Origin: Tessaracoccus flavescens
Lineage (GTDB): Bacteria; Actinomycetota; Actinomycetes; Propionibacteriales; Propionibacteriaceae
Reading direction: 5' to 3'
NCBI RefSeq assembly: GCF_001998865.1
Contig: NZ_CP019607.1
Span: 2,046,001 to 2,110,000, forward strand
DNA length: 64,000 bases
Every line of letters begins with the position of its first letter. Position 1 is the stretch's first letter. Positions 1 to 8,460 of this stretch are shown in pieces. The translations under genes and the position numbers were made by a program. Under the pieces are notes generated by a model that was not told the origin of the DNA, did not search any database, and worked only from the letters and a program-made list of their open reading frames with translations.

Positions 1-152
1 TCGCGGTGATCGCAGGCAGGATCGAGGCCGACACCTCCGCGCTCGCCGCGGCTCGTTCGCTGTCCGAGCTGCACGGGGGCCGCGCGCTCGAGGAGACGGA
101 GGTGGTCCTCGCCAAGGCGGCGCGGACGCTGGCCGAGGGCTGGCGGGACTAG
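1..152 (+). CDS. C-terminal end of a probable glycerate kinase (partial)
   Basis: The first 149 bases encode the last 49 residues of a protein that begins outside the window; TAG is at 150-152. The visible part has an Ala-rich stretch followed by an LSELHGG segment and a long amphipathic helix ending in EGWRD. This resembles the C-terminus of GlxK-type glycerate kinases, where a conserved loop is followed by helices packed against the active site. No catalytic residue is in view, so the family is inferred from the tail only. The gene converges on cydC with only 7 bases between the stops. Confidence 0.45.
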   Translation, partial: AVIAGRIEADTSALAAARSLSELHGGRALEETEVVLAKAARTLAEGWRD

Positions 153-159
153 CTCGGGC

Positions 160-1722
160 TCAGCGCGACAGGCGGTGCGTCCGGTCGCAGGCGGCGACCA
201 CGTCCGGGTCGTGGGTGATCACCAGCACCGGGTCGCCGTCGAAGGCCGCCCACACGTCGCGCATCAGCGCATCGGCGGTCTCCCGGTCAAGGTGCTCGGT
301 GGGCTCATCGAGGATGATCAGGTCGTGCTCGCCGACGAGCAGCCGGGAGAGGGCGAGCCTGCGGCGCTCGCCTCCCGAGAGGGTGCCCCCGCCCTCTCCG
401 ATGCGCCGGTCGGGGTCGATCGGCAGGCCCGCGCGGGTGAGGGCAAGCGTGATCTGGTCTGGCGTGGCGTCCCGGTCCCCGATGCGCACGTTCTCGGCGA
501 CCGTCGTGGCGAAGATGTGCGCGTCCTGTTCCAGGTAGCCGACCCTGCCGCCGCGGACCACCTCACCGGAGATCGGCGGGATCAGGCCCATGGCGGTGGC
601 CGCGATCGTCGTCTTGCCCACCCCGGAAGGGCCGACGAGCGCCACCCTGCTGCCCGGCGTGACGCTCAGGTCGACGCCGCTCTGCACCGGCCCCGAGGTG
701 GGCCAGCCGACCGTCGCGTCGATCAGCGTGAGGCCCGGCTCGGCAGCGGTGCCCGGCGTGACGTCGCCGGTGCCTACCGGCGGCTCGTCGAGCAGCTCTG
801 TGATCCGGTCGAGCGCTGAGCGGGCGCGGGTGTAGGTCTGCGCCGCCTGGGCGAAGGTGCTGAGCACCTCGTGCATGGCGAGCGGCGTGAGCGCGAGGAC
901 GGCGAGGAAGCGCGGGTCGAGCGCCCCGGAGGAGATGGCGGCCGTGCCGAAGATGAGCGCGGCGCCCACGGCGATCCCCGCCGCGAGGATCTGGACGCCG
1001 TTCGCGATCCCGCGCACCCAGGCGCCCCTTGACTCTTGTCTGCGCAGTTCGTCGTCGACGGCGAGCAGCCGGTCGAGTTCCTCCCCGTCGGCGTCGTAGG
1101 CCACCAGGTCGGTGGAGGTGAGCGCCAGCTCGCGGATCCCGTCGGCGAGCCGGCCACGCGTGGGGACGGACTCCTGGTCCGGCCGCAAGCTCATCCGCTG
1201 CGTCCACAACGGCGCGACGACGCCCGCGAGGACGGCGGTGACAAGCAGGGCGAGTGCGCTCGCAACGTTGAACACGGCGAGCATCACCGTTGTGCCGATC
1301 ACGACCACCGCCGCGGAGGCGAAGGGGATCACGACGCGCACCACGACGTCCTGGATGGCGGTCACGTCGGAGACGACGCGGGTGAGCAGGTCGCCGCGCC
1401 GTCGGCCGATCAGCGTCGTGGCTGCCAGCTTGTCGTAGACGCGCACCCGGAGGGCCGCCTGCATCCGCAATGCCACGTCGTGGCCGACGATCCGCTCGAC
1501 GTAGCGGAACGCTCCGCGCGCGATGCCGAAGGCGCGCACCCCGACCGCCGCCGGCTGCAGATACAGCACCGGAGGGGCGAGCGCGGCGAAGGAGATCAGC
1601 CAGGCGGAGACCCCCATCAGCGCCACGGAGGAGGCGGAGGCGAGGGCCGCGAGCAGGACGGCGCAGATCATGCGGCGTCGACCGTTGGGGACGGCCGCGA
1701 TCAGGTCGGAGACGAGCCTCAT
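160..1722 (-). CDS. cydC: Thiol reductant ABC exporter subunit CydC
   Basis: A 520-residue half-transporter with an N-terminal membrane domain (about residues 15-300) and a C-terminal nucleotide-binding domain. Walker A GPSGVGKTT lies at 364-372, signature LSGGE at 448-452 and Walker B LIILDEP at 468-474. With CydD it forms the inner-membrane exporter of cysteine or glutathione-type thiols needed to assemble haem-containing cytochrome bd (known for E. coli CydDC). Its ATG overlaps the cydD stop by 4 bp, so the two are translationally coupled. In this phylum the exported thiol is unknown, because mycothiol replaces glutathione. Confidence 0.9.
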   Translation of the reverse strand: MRLVSDLIAAVPNGRRRMICAVLLAALASASSVALMGVSAWLISFAALAPPVLYLQPAAVGVRAFGIARGAFRYVERIVGHDVALRMQAALRVRVYDKLAATTLIGRRRGDLLTRVVSDVTAIQDVVVRVVIPFASAAVVVIGTTVMLAVFNVASALALLVTAVLAGVVAPLWTQRMSLRPDQESVPTRGRLADGIRELALTSTDLVAYDADGEELDRLLAVDDELRRQESRGAWVRGIANGVQILAAGIAVGAALIFGTAAISSGALDPRFLAVLALTPLAMHEVLSTFAQAAQTYTRARSALDRITELLDEPPVGTGDVTPGTAAEPGLTLIDATVGWPTSGPVQSGVDLSVTPGSRVALVGPSGVGKTTIAATAMGLIPPISGEVVRGGRVGYLEQDAHIFATTVAENVRIGDRDATPDQITLALTRAGLPIDPDRRIGEGGGTLSGGERRRLALSRLLVGEHDLIILDEPTEHLDRETADALMRDVWAAFDGDPVLVITHDPDVVAACDRTHRLSR

Positions 1723-3329
1723 GCCTGCACCACCTCGACCACGCGGTCGGCCGCCTCGAGCACCGCCGGGCGGTGCGAGACGATCAACGCCCCGGCTCCG
1801 GTGTCGCGCACCGCGTCGATCACCCGGGCCTCGGTCTCGGCGTCGAGGCCGGCTGTCGGCTCGTCGAGGATCAGGTAGCGGGCGCCTCCACGGCGGATCC
1901 GGACAAGGGCGCGGGCGAGCGCGACGCGGCGCAGTTCGCCTGCCGAGAGCCCCTCGCCGTCATCGCCTACCGGTTTGTCCCGGCCGAAGTCGGCACCGGC
2001 GTCGCGCAGGGCGGCCTCGACGTCCTCGGCCGTTGCGTCGGGGGAGCCGAGGGCGACGTTGTCGCCGACCGTTCCGTTGAGCAGCCCCGGCTCCTGCGCG
2101 ACCCAGGCGAGCTCGCGCCGCCAGGAACGCAGGTCGACGTCGGCCAGCGGCTGGTCCCCGACCAGCACCGAGCCGGACGCCGGGGAGAGGAAGCCCATGG
2201 CCATGGCAAGTGCGGTCGACTTGCCGCCTCCGGAGGAACCGCTGAGCGCGACGACCTCACCCGGGTCGACCCGCAGCGACAGGTCCTCCACGGCGGGGGA
2301 GTCGCCCCCGGGATAGGTGTAGGAGACCCGGTCGAGGACCAGCGCCCCGGAAGGTGCGGGGAGGGTGCCGGTCGTCTCGGTCGCCTCGTCGATGATGGCG
2401 AACGCGGCGTCGGCGGCGGCCACACCGTCGGCCGAGTCGTGGAAGTGGACGCCGACCTGGCGCACAGGAAGGAAGGCCTCGGGGGCCAGTATCAGCACGA
2501 AGAGGGCGGTGGGGAAGTCGACGTCGCCGTAGACGAGGCGGAAGCCCACCGTCACCGCGACGATCGCCACCGAAAGCGTCGCGAGGAGCTCGAGCGCGAA
2601 GGACGAGAGGAACGAGACGTACAGCGTGCGCATGGTGGCCTCGCGGTACTGCTCCTCGCCGAGCTCGACTCCCTTCTTCTGTGCCCTCGCCCGAGCGAAA
2701 GCCTGCAGCGTCGGCAGGCCGGCGATCAGGTCGGCGAAGTGGTTGGCGAGCCGGTCCGCCACCGCGAAGCTCTTTCTCGTCGCCTTCTCTGTCGTCCAGC
2801 CGATCAGGGCCATGAACACGGGGATCAGGGGGAGGGTGAACACGATGATCAGGGCCGACTGCCAGTCGGCGAACAGGATGGCCGCGCCGACGATGAAGGG
2901 AACGGTCGCCGCGAGGCCGAGCTGGGGGAGGTACTTGGAGAAGTAGCCGTCGAGGGAGTCGAGGCCCTGGGTGAGGGTCCGCACGAGCGAGGCGGACGAG
3001 GCGCCGCCGACCGGGGTGGCCAGACGTGCCTTCAGCACGTCGCGGCGAAGCGTCGACTTCACCTCCGCCGCGCTGCGGTGGGCGAGCACCGAGCTGAGCC
3101 AGGCGAGGACGGCGCGCCCCGCGAACACAGCGAGCAGCGCGATCAGGGCGCCCTGCCAGCCGCGGGGGAAGGCCAGCTCGGCGAAGGCCCGGGTGATCCA
3201 GTCGGAGAGTAGCCGTGCCTGCAGAATCAGGAGCACTGCTGTCGCGACGCCGACGGCGACGCTGGCGATCAGGAACGTCCTGGTCGCCTTCGCGCGCCTG
3301 AGCAGCCTCGGGTGGATCGGTCCGGCCAT
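1719..3329 (-). CDS. cydD: Thiol reductant ABC exporter subunit CydD
   Basis: A 536-residue ABC half-transporter with six predicted membrane helices, then an ATPase domain with Walker A SGSSGGGKST, signature LSAGELRR and Walker B YLILDEPTAGLD. The signature has A in place of the usual first G, common in heterodimeric exporters. It partners CydC, which overlaps its stop codon. It lies downstream of cydAB, separated by about 100 bp holding two hairpins, so it may be expressed at a lower level than cydAB. The ATG at 3329 gives a normal family length. Confidence 0.9.
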   Translation of the reverse strand: MAGPIHPRLLRRAKATRTFLIASVAVGVATAVLLILQARLLSDWITRAFAELAFPRGWQGALIALLAVFAGRAVLAWLSSVLAHRSAAEVKSTLRRDVLKARLATPVGGASSASLVRTLTQGLDSLDGYFSKYLPQLGLAATVPFIVGAAILFADWQSALIIVFTLPLIPVFMALIGWTTEKATRKSFAVADRLANHFADLIAGLPTLQAFARARAQKKGVELGEEQYREATMRTLYVSFLSSFALELLATLSVAIVAVTVGFRLVYGDVDFPTALFVLILAPEAFLPVRQVGVHFHDSADGVAAADAAFAIIDEATETTGTLPAPSGALVLDRVSYTYPGGDSPAVEDLSLRVDPGEVVALSGSSGGGKSTALAMAMGFLSPASGSVLVGDQPLADVDLRSWRRELAWVAQEPGLLNGTVGDNVALGSPDATAEDVEAALRDAGADFGRDKPVGDDGEGLSAGELRRVALARALVRIRRGGARYLILDEPTAGLDAETEARVIDAVRDTGAGALIVSHRPAVLEAADRVVEVVQA

Positions 3330-3354
3330 TGCTTCAGTCTCCCACTTCGCGGAA

Positions 3355-3414
3355 GGGCTCCCGTCCCGGAGCCCGGGTGTGCGAAGGGCCCATCCCCGGT
3401 CCGGAGATGGGCCC
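3355..3414 (-). terminator. Two consecutive hairpins between cydB and cydD
   Basis: On the minus strand, downstream of the cydB stop, two GC-rich stem-loops follow each other. The first has 9-bp arms GGGCCCATC/GATGGGCCC (3386-3394 with 3406-3414) and the second 7-bp arms GGGCTCC/GGAGCCC (3355-3361 with 3368-3374). Both are followed by TTC rather than a long U tract. They probably attenuate transcription from cydAB into cydDC. Confidence 0.6.
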
Positions 3415-3430
3415 TCGCGTCAGGTGTGGC

Positions 3431-4507
3431 TCAGTAGGCCGTCTCCACCTCGTCCGGGATGTTCTTGGTCGAGATCCTCTTGTGGAAGACCCAGTAGGAC
3501 CAGGACTGGTAGGCGATCACGATCGGCACGAAGATCACGGCCGCCCAGGTCATGATGGTCAGCGTCGTCGGCGAGGACGCTGCGCTGATCATGTTGAGCC
3601 GCTCCGTGACGGCGATGCTCTCGTCCTGGGCGAAGCCCAGGTTGCCGTACATCTTGAGGAAGACGCCGGCGAACAGTGCGACGATCGAGACGCCGGTGCC
3701 GAGGAAGCCCCAGCCGTCGCGGCCCTTGTTCAGCGCGATCGCCGCGCCGAGGATGGCGAGGATCGAGACGATCCCGGCGATCCAGGCGAAGACGGTGAAG
3801 TCGCCGAACTCAGACTTCGCAGGCCAGAAAATGTTCTGGCAGATCACGAACAGCGCCACGAGTGCCGCGGCGAGCCAGGCGCCCTTCGCGCCGAGCGACT
3901 CTGCGTTGTCGTGGATGTGGCCCTTCGTCTTGAGCGCGATGAACGCCGCGCCGTGCACGAGGAAGAGCACGACGAGCATCACGCCGCCGAGCAGGGCGAA
4001 CGGGCCGAACAGTCCGAAGAACGAGCCGTTGAAGTGCAGCCCGTCGTTCGCCAACCCGATGATGAAGTTCGCGAAGCCGACACCGAAGACCAGCGAGGGA
4101 AGGAACGAGCCGATCGTGGCGAACCAGTCGAGCATGGTGCGGTAGGCGGTGTCGGGGTGCTTCGAGCGGTACTCGAAGGCCACGCCGCGCAGGATGAGGC
4201 CCACGAGGACGAGCAGCAGGGGCACGTAGAGGCCGGAGAAGAGGCTGGCGTACCAGCCGGGGAAGGCGGCGAACATGGCGCCGCCGGCGGTCAGCAGCCA
4301 CACCTCGTTGCCGTCCCAGACGGGGCCGATGGTGTTGACGATGACGCGCTTGTCCTTCTCGTTCTTGCCGAGCACGGGGATCAGCATGGCGACGCCGTAG
4401 TCGAAGCCCTCGAGGAAGAAGTAGCCGAGCCAGAGGACGGCGACGAGCAGGAACCAGACCCAGGTGAGGGTCGGGACTGCGACGGTGCTTTCAAGCAGGG
4501 TGAGCAT
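3431..4507 (-). CDS. cydB: Cytochrome bd ubiquinol/menaquinol oxidase subunit II
   Basis: A 358-residue polytopic membrane protein. The N-terminal region has the CydB hallmarks LEGFDYGVAML and GPVWDGNEVW. With CydA it forms the bd-type terminal oxidase, which reduces oxygen to water with electrons from quinol and has high oxygen affinity. It starts 14 bases after the cydA stop, consistent with one operon. Eight to nine hydrophobic helices can be counted. The length matches actinobacterial CydB proteins, and the C-terminus (DEVETAY) is short and polar. Confidence 0.95.
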   Translation of the reverse strand: MLTLLESTVAVPTLTWVWFLLVAVLWLGYFFLEGFDYGVAMLIPVLGKNEKDKRVIVNTIGPVWDGNEVWLLTAGGAMFAAFPGWYASLFSGLYVPLLLVLVGLILRGVAFEYRSKHPDTAYRTMLDWFATIGSFLPSLVFGVGFANFIIGLANDGLHFNGSFFGLFGPFALLGGVMLVVLFLVHGAAFIALKTKGHIHDNAESLGAKGAWLAAALVALFVICQNIFWPAKSEFGDFTVFAWIAGIVSILAILGAAIALNKGRDGWGFLGTGVSIVALFAGVFLKMYGNLGFAQDESIAVTERLNMISAASSPTTLTIMTWAAVIFVPIVIAYQSWSYWVFHKRISTKNIPDEVETAY

Positions 4508-4521
4508 GATCGGTTCCGTCC

Positions 4522-6012
4522 TCAGTACGCGAAGGTCAGGGGAGCGTCGGGATCCGTCTGTACCTCAACCGGCGCGACCTCGGGCAGGCCCTTCTTCGCG
4601 TACTTGAGGAACAGCCAGACTTCCAGCACGGCGAGGCCGCCGTAGATCAGCGTGAACGTGATCAGGGAGAACAGCACCGTCCCGGCCGACACAGTCGGCG
4701 AGACGCCGCTTGCCGTCGGCAGGACACCTGCCACCACCCAGGGCTGGCGCCCCATCTCGGTGAAGATCCAGCCGAAGGAGATGCCGAAAAGCGGAAGCAG
4801 CGGCATCGCGAACATGGCGACGGTCCAGGGGAGGCCAGGCTTCGGGAGCTTGTCCTTGCGCACCAGCCACAGCGTCAGGATCGACAGGCCGATGCCGACG
4901 AAGCCGAAGCCCATCATCAGACGGAACGTCCAGTAGGCGATCGGGATGTTCGGCATCGGGTCGAGGTCCGGGTAGTTGGCGGCGAGCTGGTCGGCGAACT
5001 CCTGCTGCAGCTGCGTCTGGGAGCCGTCGAAGCGGCGGAAGCCGTCCTCCTTGAACTCCTCGCGCAGGTCGTTGATGCCCTTGACCGTCTCGTGGCCGGA
5101 CATGAACGACAGCAGGCCGGGGATCTCGATCGCGAACACCTGCTCGGTTCCCTCGCGGTTGCCGATGGTCAGGATCGAGAAGGGGGCGTTCTCGGTCGTG
5201 TTGAACAGGCCCTCGGCCGCGGCCATCTTCATGGGCTGCACCTCGGTCATGGCCCGCGACTGCTGGTCGCCGGAGATGACGGTGGCGACCGAGGCGGCCA
5301 GCATCACCCAGGCGCCGAACTTCACGGCGAACCGGTAGGTCTTCTCGTCGCCAGGTGTGGCCTCGCCGTCCTTGCGGATCTTTCCGAGGTGCCAGCCGGC
5401 GACGGCGGCGATCAGGCCACCGGCGACCATGTAGGCGGAGGCGATCACGTGGGGGAAGGTGACCCAGAGGATCGGGTTGGCCAGCACCTCGAGGAAGCCC
5501 TCGACGCCAGCGATCTCGGCGCGACCGGTCGCCTCGTTGAAGGTGGTTCCGACGGGGTTCTGCATCCACGAGTTCGCGGCGAGGATGAAGATCGCCGAGA
5601 GCATGGTGCCGAACGCCGCGGCGTAGATCGTGAGGAGGTGGATCTTCTTCGGCAGCTTGTCCCAGCCGAAGATCCACAGCCCGATGAAGGTCGACTCGAG
5701 GAAGAAGGCCAGCAGCGCCTCGAGCGCGAGCGGCGCGCCGAAGACGTCACCGACGAAGCGCGAGTACTCGGACCAGTTCATCCCGAACTGGAACTCCTGC
5801 ACGATGCCGGTCACCACGCCGAGGGCGAAGTTGATCAGGAACAGTTTGCCGAAGAACTTGGTGAGTCTCAGATAGGCGTCCTTGCCCGTCTTGACCCACA
5901 TCGTCTGCAGAACCGCGACCAGCATCGACATCGCGATGGTGATCGGAACAAAGAGGAAGTGGTAGACGGTCGTGATGCCGAACTGCCACCTGGCCAGGGT
6001 CACCGAGTCCAT
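4522..6012 (-). CDS. cydA: Cytochrome bd oxidase subunit I
   Basis: A 496-residue membrane protein from an ATG at 6012. It carries the conserved N-terminal segment LARWQFGITTVYHFLFVP, whose His is a haem b595 ligand in characterised enzymes, a Q-loop region after about residue 240, and the diagnostic GRQPW motif near residue 400. It binds haems b558, b595 and d and oxidises quinol. A TTG codon 6 bases upstream is an alternative start, but neither has a clear ribosome-binding site. A -10-like TAGTAC lies 10-15 bases upstream of the ATG, so the message may be leaderless. The promoter overlaps the palindromes described at 6023-6055. Confidence 0.95.
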   Translation of the reverse strand: MDSVTLARWQFGITTVYHFLFVPITIAMSMLVAVLQTMWVKTGKDAYLRLTKFFGKLFLINFALGVVTGIVQEFQFGMNWSEYSRFVGDVFGAPLALEALLAFFLESTFIGLWIFGWDKLPKKIHLLTIYAAAFGTMLSAIFILAANSWMQNPVGTTFNEATGRAEIAGVEGFLEVLANPILWVTFPHVIASAYMVAGGLIAAVAGWHLGKIRKDGEATPGDEKTYRFAVKFGAWVMLAASVATVISGDQQSRAMTEVQPMKMAAAEGLFNTTENAPFSILTIGNREGTEQVFAIEIPGLLSFMSGHETVKGINDLREEFKEDGFRRFDGSQTQLQQEFADQLAANYPDLDPMPNIPIAYWTFRLMMGFGFVGIGLSILTLWLVRKDKLPKPGLPWTVAMFAMPLLPLFGISFGWIFTEMGRQPWVVAGVLPTASGVSPTVSAGTVLFSLITFTLIYGGLAVLEVWLFLKYAKKGLPEVAPVEVQTDPDAPLTFAY

Positions 6013-6022
6013 GCTCAAAACG

Positions 6023-6055
6023 TACTACGCAATGTCGTAAAACGACAACCTGTCG
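6023..6055. promoter_or_regulatory. Candidate BlaI-family operators in the cydA/blaI divergent promoter
   Basis: Two inverted repeats lie in the 78-base gap. TACTAC-N5-GTCGTA (6023-6039) is a near-perfect dyad with one mismatch; CGACA-N3-TGTCG (6043-6055) is perfect. The first overlaps the likely -10 region of cydA. The second lies about 24-36 bases upstream of the likely -10 TATGCT (6079-6084) of the repressor gene. Dyads with short arms and a 5-base centre are the usual kind of site for BlaI/MecI dimers. Binding is inferred. Confidence 0.55.
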
Positions 6056-6090
6056 CAATCTTGGGGGCCTCATGCCCTTATGCTTACGCC

Positions 6091-6444
6091 ATGGCGTCGC
6101 GAGGAGAGCTTGAACAGCGCGTGATGGAGCTGCTGTGGTCCTCCAGCGCGCCCTTGAGCGTCGCTGATGTGCACTCCCTCCTGTCGAGCGAGCGCGAGCT
6201 CGCCTACACCACCGTCATGACCGTGCTCGACCGGCTCTCGAAGAAGGGGCTGGTCGACCGTGAGCTCGTCTCACGTGCCTGGCAGTACCGGGCTCACTCC
6301 TCCCAGGCCGAGGTCATCGCCCGCGAGGTCTGTGGCCTGCTCTCCGAGGTGAATCCCGAGGTGCGCGCCGAGGCCCTGCGGTTGGTCTCCATGTATCTGA
6401 CCGACGACGAGCGTGCCGCCGTCGCCGACAACGTGCGCATCTGA
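6091..6444 (+). CDS. BlaI/MecI/CopY-family transcriptional repressor
   Basis: A 117-residue protein with the family's winged helix (residues about 5-75), including ELEQRVMELLW, a TTVMTVLDRLSKKGLV recognition region and a C-terminal dimerisation helix. These dimeric repressors are usually released by proteolysis through a BlaR1/MecR1 sensor, but no such gene is next to it here. It is divergent from cydABDC with shared palindromes, so control of cytochrome bd and of itself is the simplest inference. The -10-like TATGCT lies 6 bases before the ATG and there is no Shine-Dalgarno sequence, so translation is probably leaderless. Confidence 0.85.
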   Translation: MASRGELEQRVMELLWSSSAPLSVADVHSLLSSERELAYTTVMTVLDRLSKKGLVDRELVSRAWQYRAHSSQAEVIAREVCGLLSEVNPEVRAEALRLVSMYLTDDERAAVADNVRI

Positions 6445-6560
6445 GTCGACGCTCGCCCGCTCCGTGCCGGGTCCATGCCAGACGCGAATCGCCTTTTCCG
6501 GCGCGCCTTGGCTAGGTTTGGCAGAACCATTCAGATAAACACGCGAAGGAGCGGTGCATC

Positions 6561-7004
6561 ATGAACGAGGCCAAGGCGAAGGCTGCCGAGGAGATCCGGG
6601 CGGCGAAACAGAGGGAGGGACTCTCCTGGGCCGAGATCGCCGAGGCGATCGGCAAGCCGAAGGAGTGGACCGTCTCCGCCCTCCTCGGGCAGCATCCCGT
6701 CCCCGAGGCTGCGGCGGTGAAGGTGGGCGAACTGCTCGGGCTCAGCGACGAGTCGGTGCAGGCGCTGCAGCGTCAGCCCTACCGGACGGGGCTTGGCGAT
6801 GCTGCCAACGATCCGACGATCTACCGCTTCATCGAGGCGATCAACGTCTACGGCCCGGCGATCAAGGAGTTGATCCACGAGGAGTTCGGCGACGGGATCA
6901 TGAGCGCGATCAACTTCAAGCTCGACGTGTCCCGACGGCCCGACCCCTCGGGTGACCGGGTCGTGGTGACCCTCGACGGCAAGTTCCTCGACTACAACTG
7001 GTGA
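6561..7004 (+). CDS. cynS: Cyanate hydratase (cyanase)
   Basis: A 147-residue protein covering the full cyanase family. It has an N-terminal helix-turn-helix-like domain (residues 1-75) and the C-terminal catalytic domain, with the catalytic triad at Arg89, Glu92 and Ser115 (segments YRFIEAIN and IMSAINFK). It converts cyanate and bicarbonate to carbon dioxide and carbamate, which decays to ammonia, in the cytoplasm as a decamer. A GAAGGAG ribosome-binding site precedes the ATG and a TAGGTT -10-like box lies about 45 bases upstream. No cyanate transporter or cynR is adjacent. A strong hairpin follows. Confidence 0.95.
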   Translation: MNEAKAKAAEEIRAAKQREGLSWAEIAEAIGKPKEWTVSALLGQHPVPEAAAVKVGELLGLSDESVQALQRQPYRTGLGDAANDPTIYRFIEAINVYGPAIKELIHEEFGDGIMSAINFKLDVSRRPDPSGDRVVVTLDGKFLDYNW

Positions 7005-7010
7005 CCGGGT

Positions 7011-7036
7011 CGGCGGCACCGGCCTCGGTGCCGCCG
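7011..7036. terminator. Bidirectional terminator between cynS and ppk2
   Basis: A perfect 11-bp stem (CGGCGGCACCG/CGGTGCCGCCG) with a 4-base loop sits between the convergent cyanase and PPK2 stops. There is no long T tract on either side. Confidence 0.7.
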
Positions 7037-7061
7037 TCATCGGTTCATGGGATGAGTCGGC

Positions 7062-8291
7062 TCACTTCTTGTCCTTCTTGCCCTTCTTCTTGGTCTTCTT
7101 CGAGTCGTCCTTCGTCTTTGACTTCTTGGCGGCCTTGTCCTTGACCTTTTCGTCGACGGCGATCGCGTCCGCGGAGGCGGGGATGGTGGCCGCGGTCGCG
7201 GCCGCGAGGTCGGGGGCCATCTCCTCGAGCAGGGCCTGCTTGTCCTCAAGGGTCGTGGCGAGGTCGGCCTCGAGTTCGGCCCGGCGCGACTCGATCGCGG
7301 CGATCGCCGACTCGCGGGTCGCGTCGTCCGCGTGGGCGTCGCGCAGTTCGGCGGCCTCGAGGCTGACGTCCATGCTCGCGTCGATGGACTTCTGCACAAT
7401 GCCGGCGGTCTCGGCGACGGACTCGGCGTACAGCTCGGGCGACATCGTCTTCGCCAGCCTTCGCCGCTGGACGTCCGGGCTCCAGCGCACGCGTGGCCAC
7501 TTCAGCTCCATCTCGATCAGGGCCCGGGTGAGGATCTCCGTGATGGCGAGGCGCGGGTACCACTTGCGGTCGGCGGGCAGCACATACCAGGGTGCGTGCT
7601 CCGTCGAGGTGCGGCGGAAGACGTCGGCATACGCCTCCTGGAACTGGTCCCACTTGGAGCGGGTGCCCAGGTCGCCGGTGGAGTACTTCCAGCGCTTGTC
7701 CGGTCGGTCGATGCGTTCCATCAGGCGCCTTGCCTGCTCGTCGTAGGACGGCATCAGGGCGAACTTCAGCACGGTCGTCCCGCCGTTGACGAGGGTGCGC
7801 TCCCAGCGGTTGATCTCGGCGAAGCGCGGCTCCCACACGTCCTGGTCGACCAGGTTGTCGACGCGCACGACGAGCACGTCCTCGTACTGCGAACGGTCGA
7901 AGACGCCGATCAGGCCCGGCTTCGGAAGGGCCTTCTTGATCCGCCAGAGGTAGTGGTGGCTGCGCTCCTCAGCGGTCGGCACCCCGAAGCTCCTGAGGGC
8001 GACGCCCTGCGGGTCGACCATGCCCATCACGTGGCGGACGATCCCGCCCTTTCCAGCGGTGTCGAGGCCCTGGATGATCACCAGGACGTTGCGCTTGCCG
8101 CCCGCGCGCCCGTTGGCGAAGAGGCGTTCCTGCAGTTCGGAGAGGAGCTTTCCGCGCTCGGCGGTCAACGTCTCGGCGGCGGCCTTGTCCCCGGTGAACC
8201 CGGGGGTCGAGGCGCGGTCGAGGCTGTCCAGGTCGAACTCTTCGCCCGCCCGCAGCGCCTCGCGCGGGTCAACGGTCCACAGGTCAGACAT
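7062..8291 (-). CDS. Polyphosphate kinase 2 family protein with Lys-rich tail
   Basis: A 409-residue protein. Residues about 20-290 form a PPK2 core with Walker A-like GLDTAGKGG, Walker B-like FDRSQYEDV and the lid region KKALPKPGLIGVF. PPK2 enzymes transfer phosphate between polyphosphate and nucleoside mono- or diphosphates; sequence alone does not show which nucleotide is used. The last 115 residues are beyond the core: a charged helical segment, then about 30 residues made mainly of Lys, Asp and Ser. A -10-like TAGACT and a GAGAGGA ribosome-binding site precede the ATG. The gene converges on cynS. Confidence 0.85.
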   Translation of the reverse strand: MSDLWTVDPREALRAGEEFDLDSLDRASTPGFTGDKAAAETLTAERGKLLSELQERLFANGRAGGKRNVLVIIQGLDTAGKGGIVRHVMGMVDPQGVALRSFGVPTAEERSHHYLWRIKKALPKPGLIGVFDRSQYEDVLVVRVDNLVDQDVWEPRFAEINRWERTLVNGGTTVLKFALMPSYDEQARRLMERIDRPDKRWKYSTGDLGTRSKWDQFQEAYADVFRRTSTEHAPWYVLPADRKWYPRLAITEILTRALIEMELKWPRVRWSPDVQRRRLAKTMSPELYAESVAETAGIVQKSIDASMDVSLEAAELRDAHADDATRESAIAAIESRRAELEADLATTLEDKQALLEEMAPDLAAATAATIPASADAIAVDEKVKDKAAKKSKTKDDSKKTKKKGKKDKK

Positions 8292-8460
8292 CGGTGTCCT
8301 CTCGTCGTCGGATGGAGAGAGAGTCTAGTGGCCGCCGTCCGAGGTTGTCTGATGCTATGCGGGTATCCGACCGCCGCCGATCGACGGCCGTCAGGGGGCT
8401 GCGTGGATGAAGAGCGGCGGCCCCTACGAAGGGACGGGTGCCGCCGCCCAGTTCATGGGT

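Noticed and set aside
1470..3212. A 580-codon open frame on the plus strand
   Set aside because: Shadow of cydD and cydC; no start signal and no recognisable domain.
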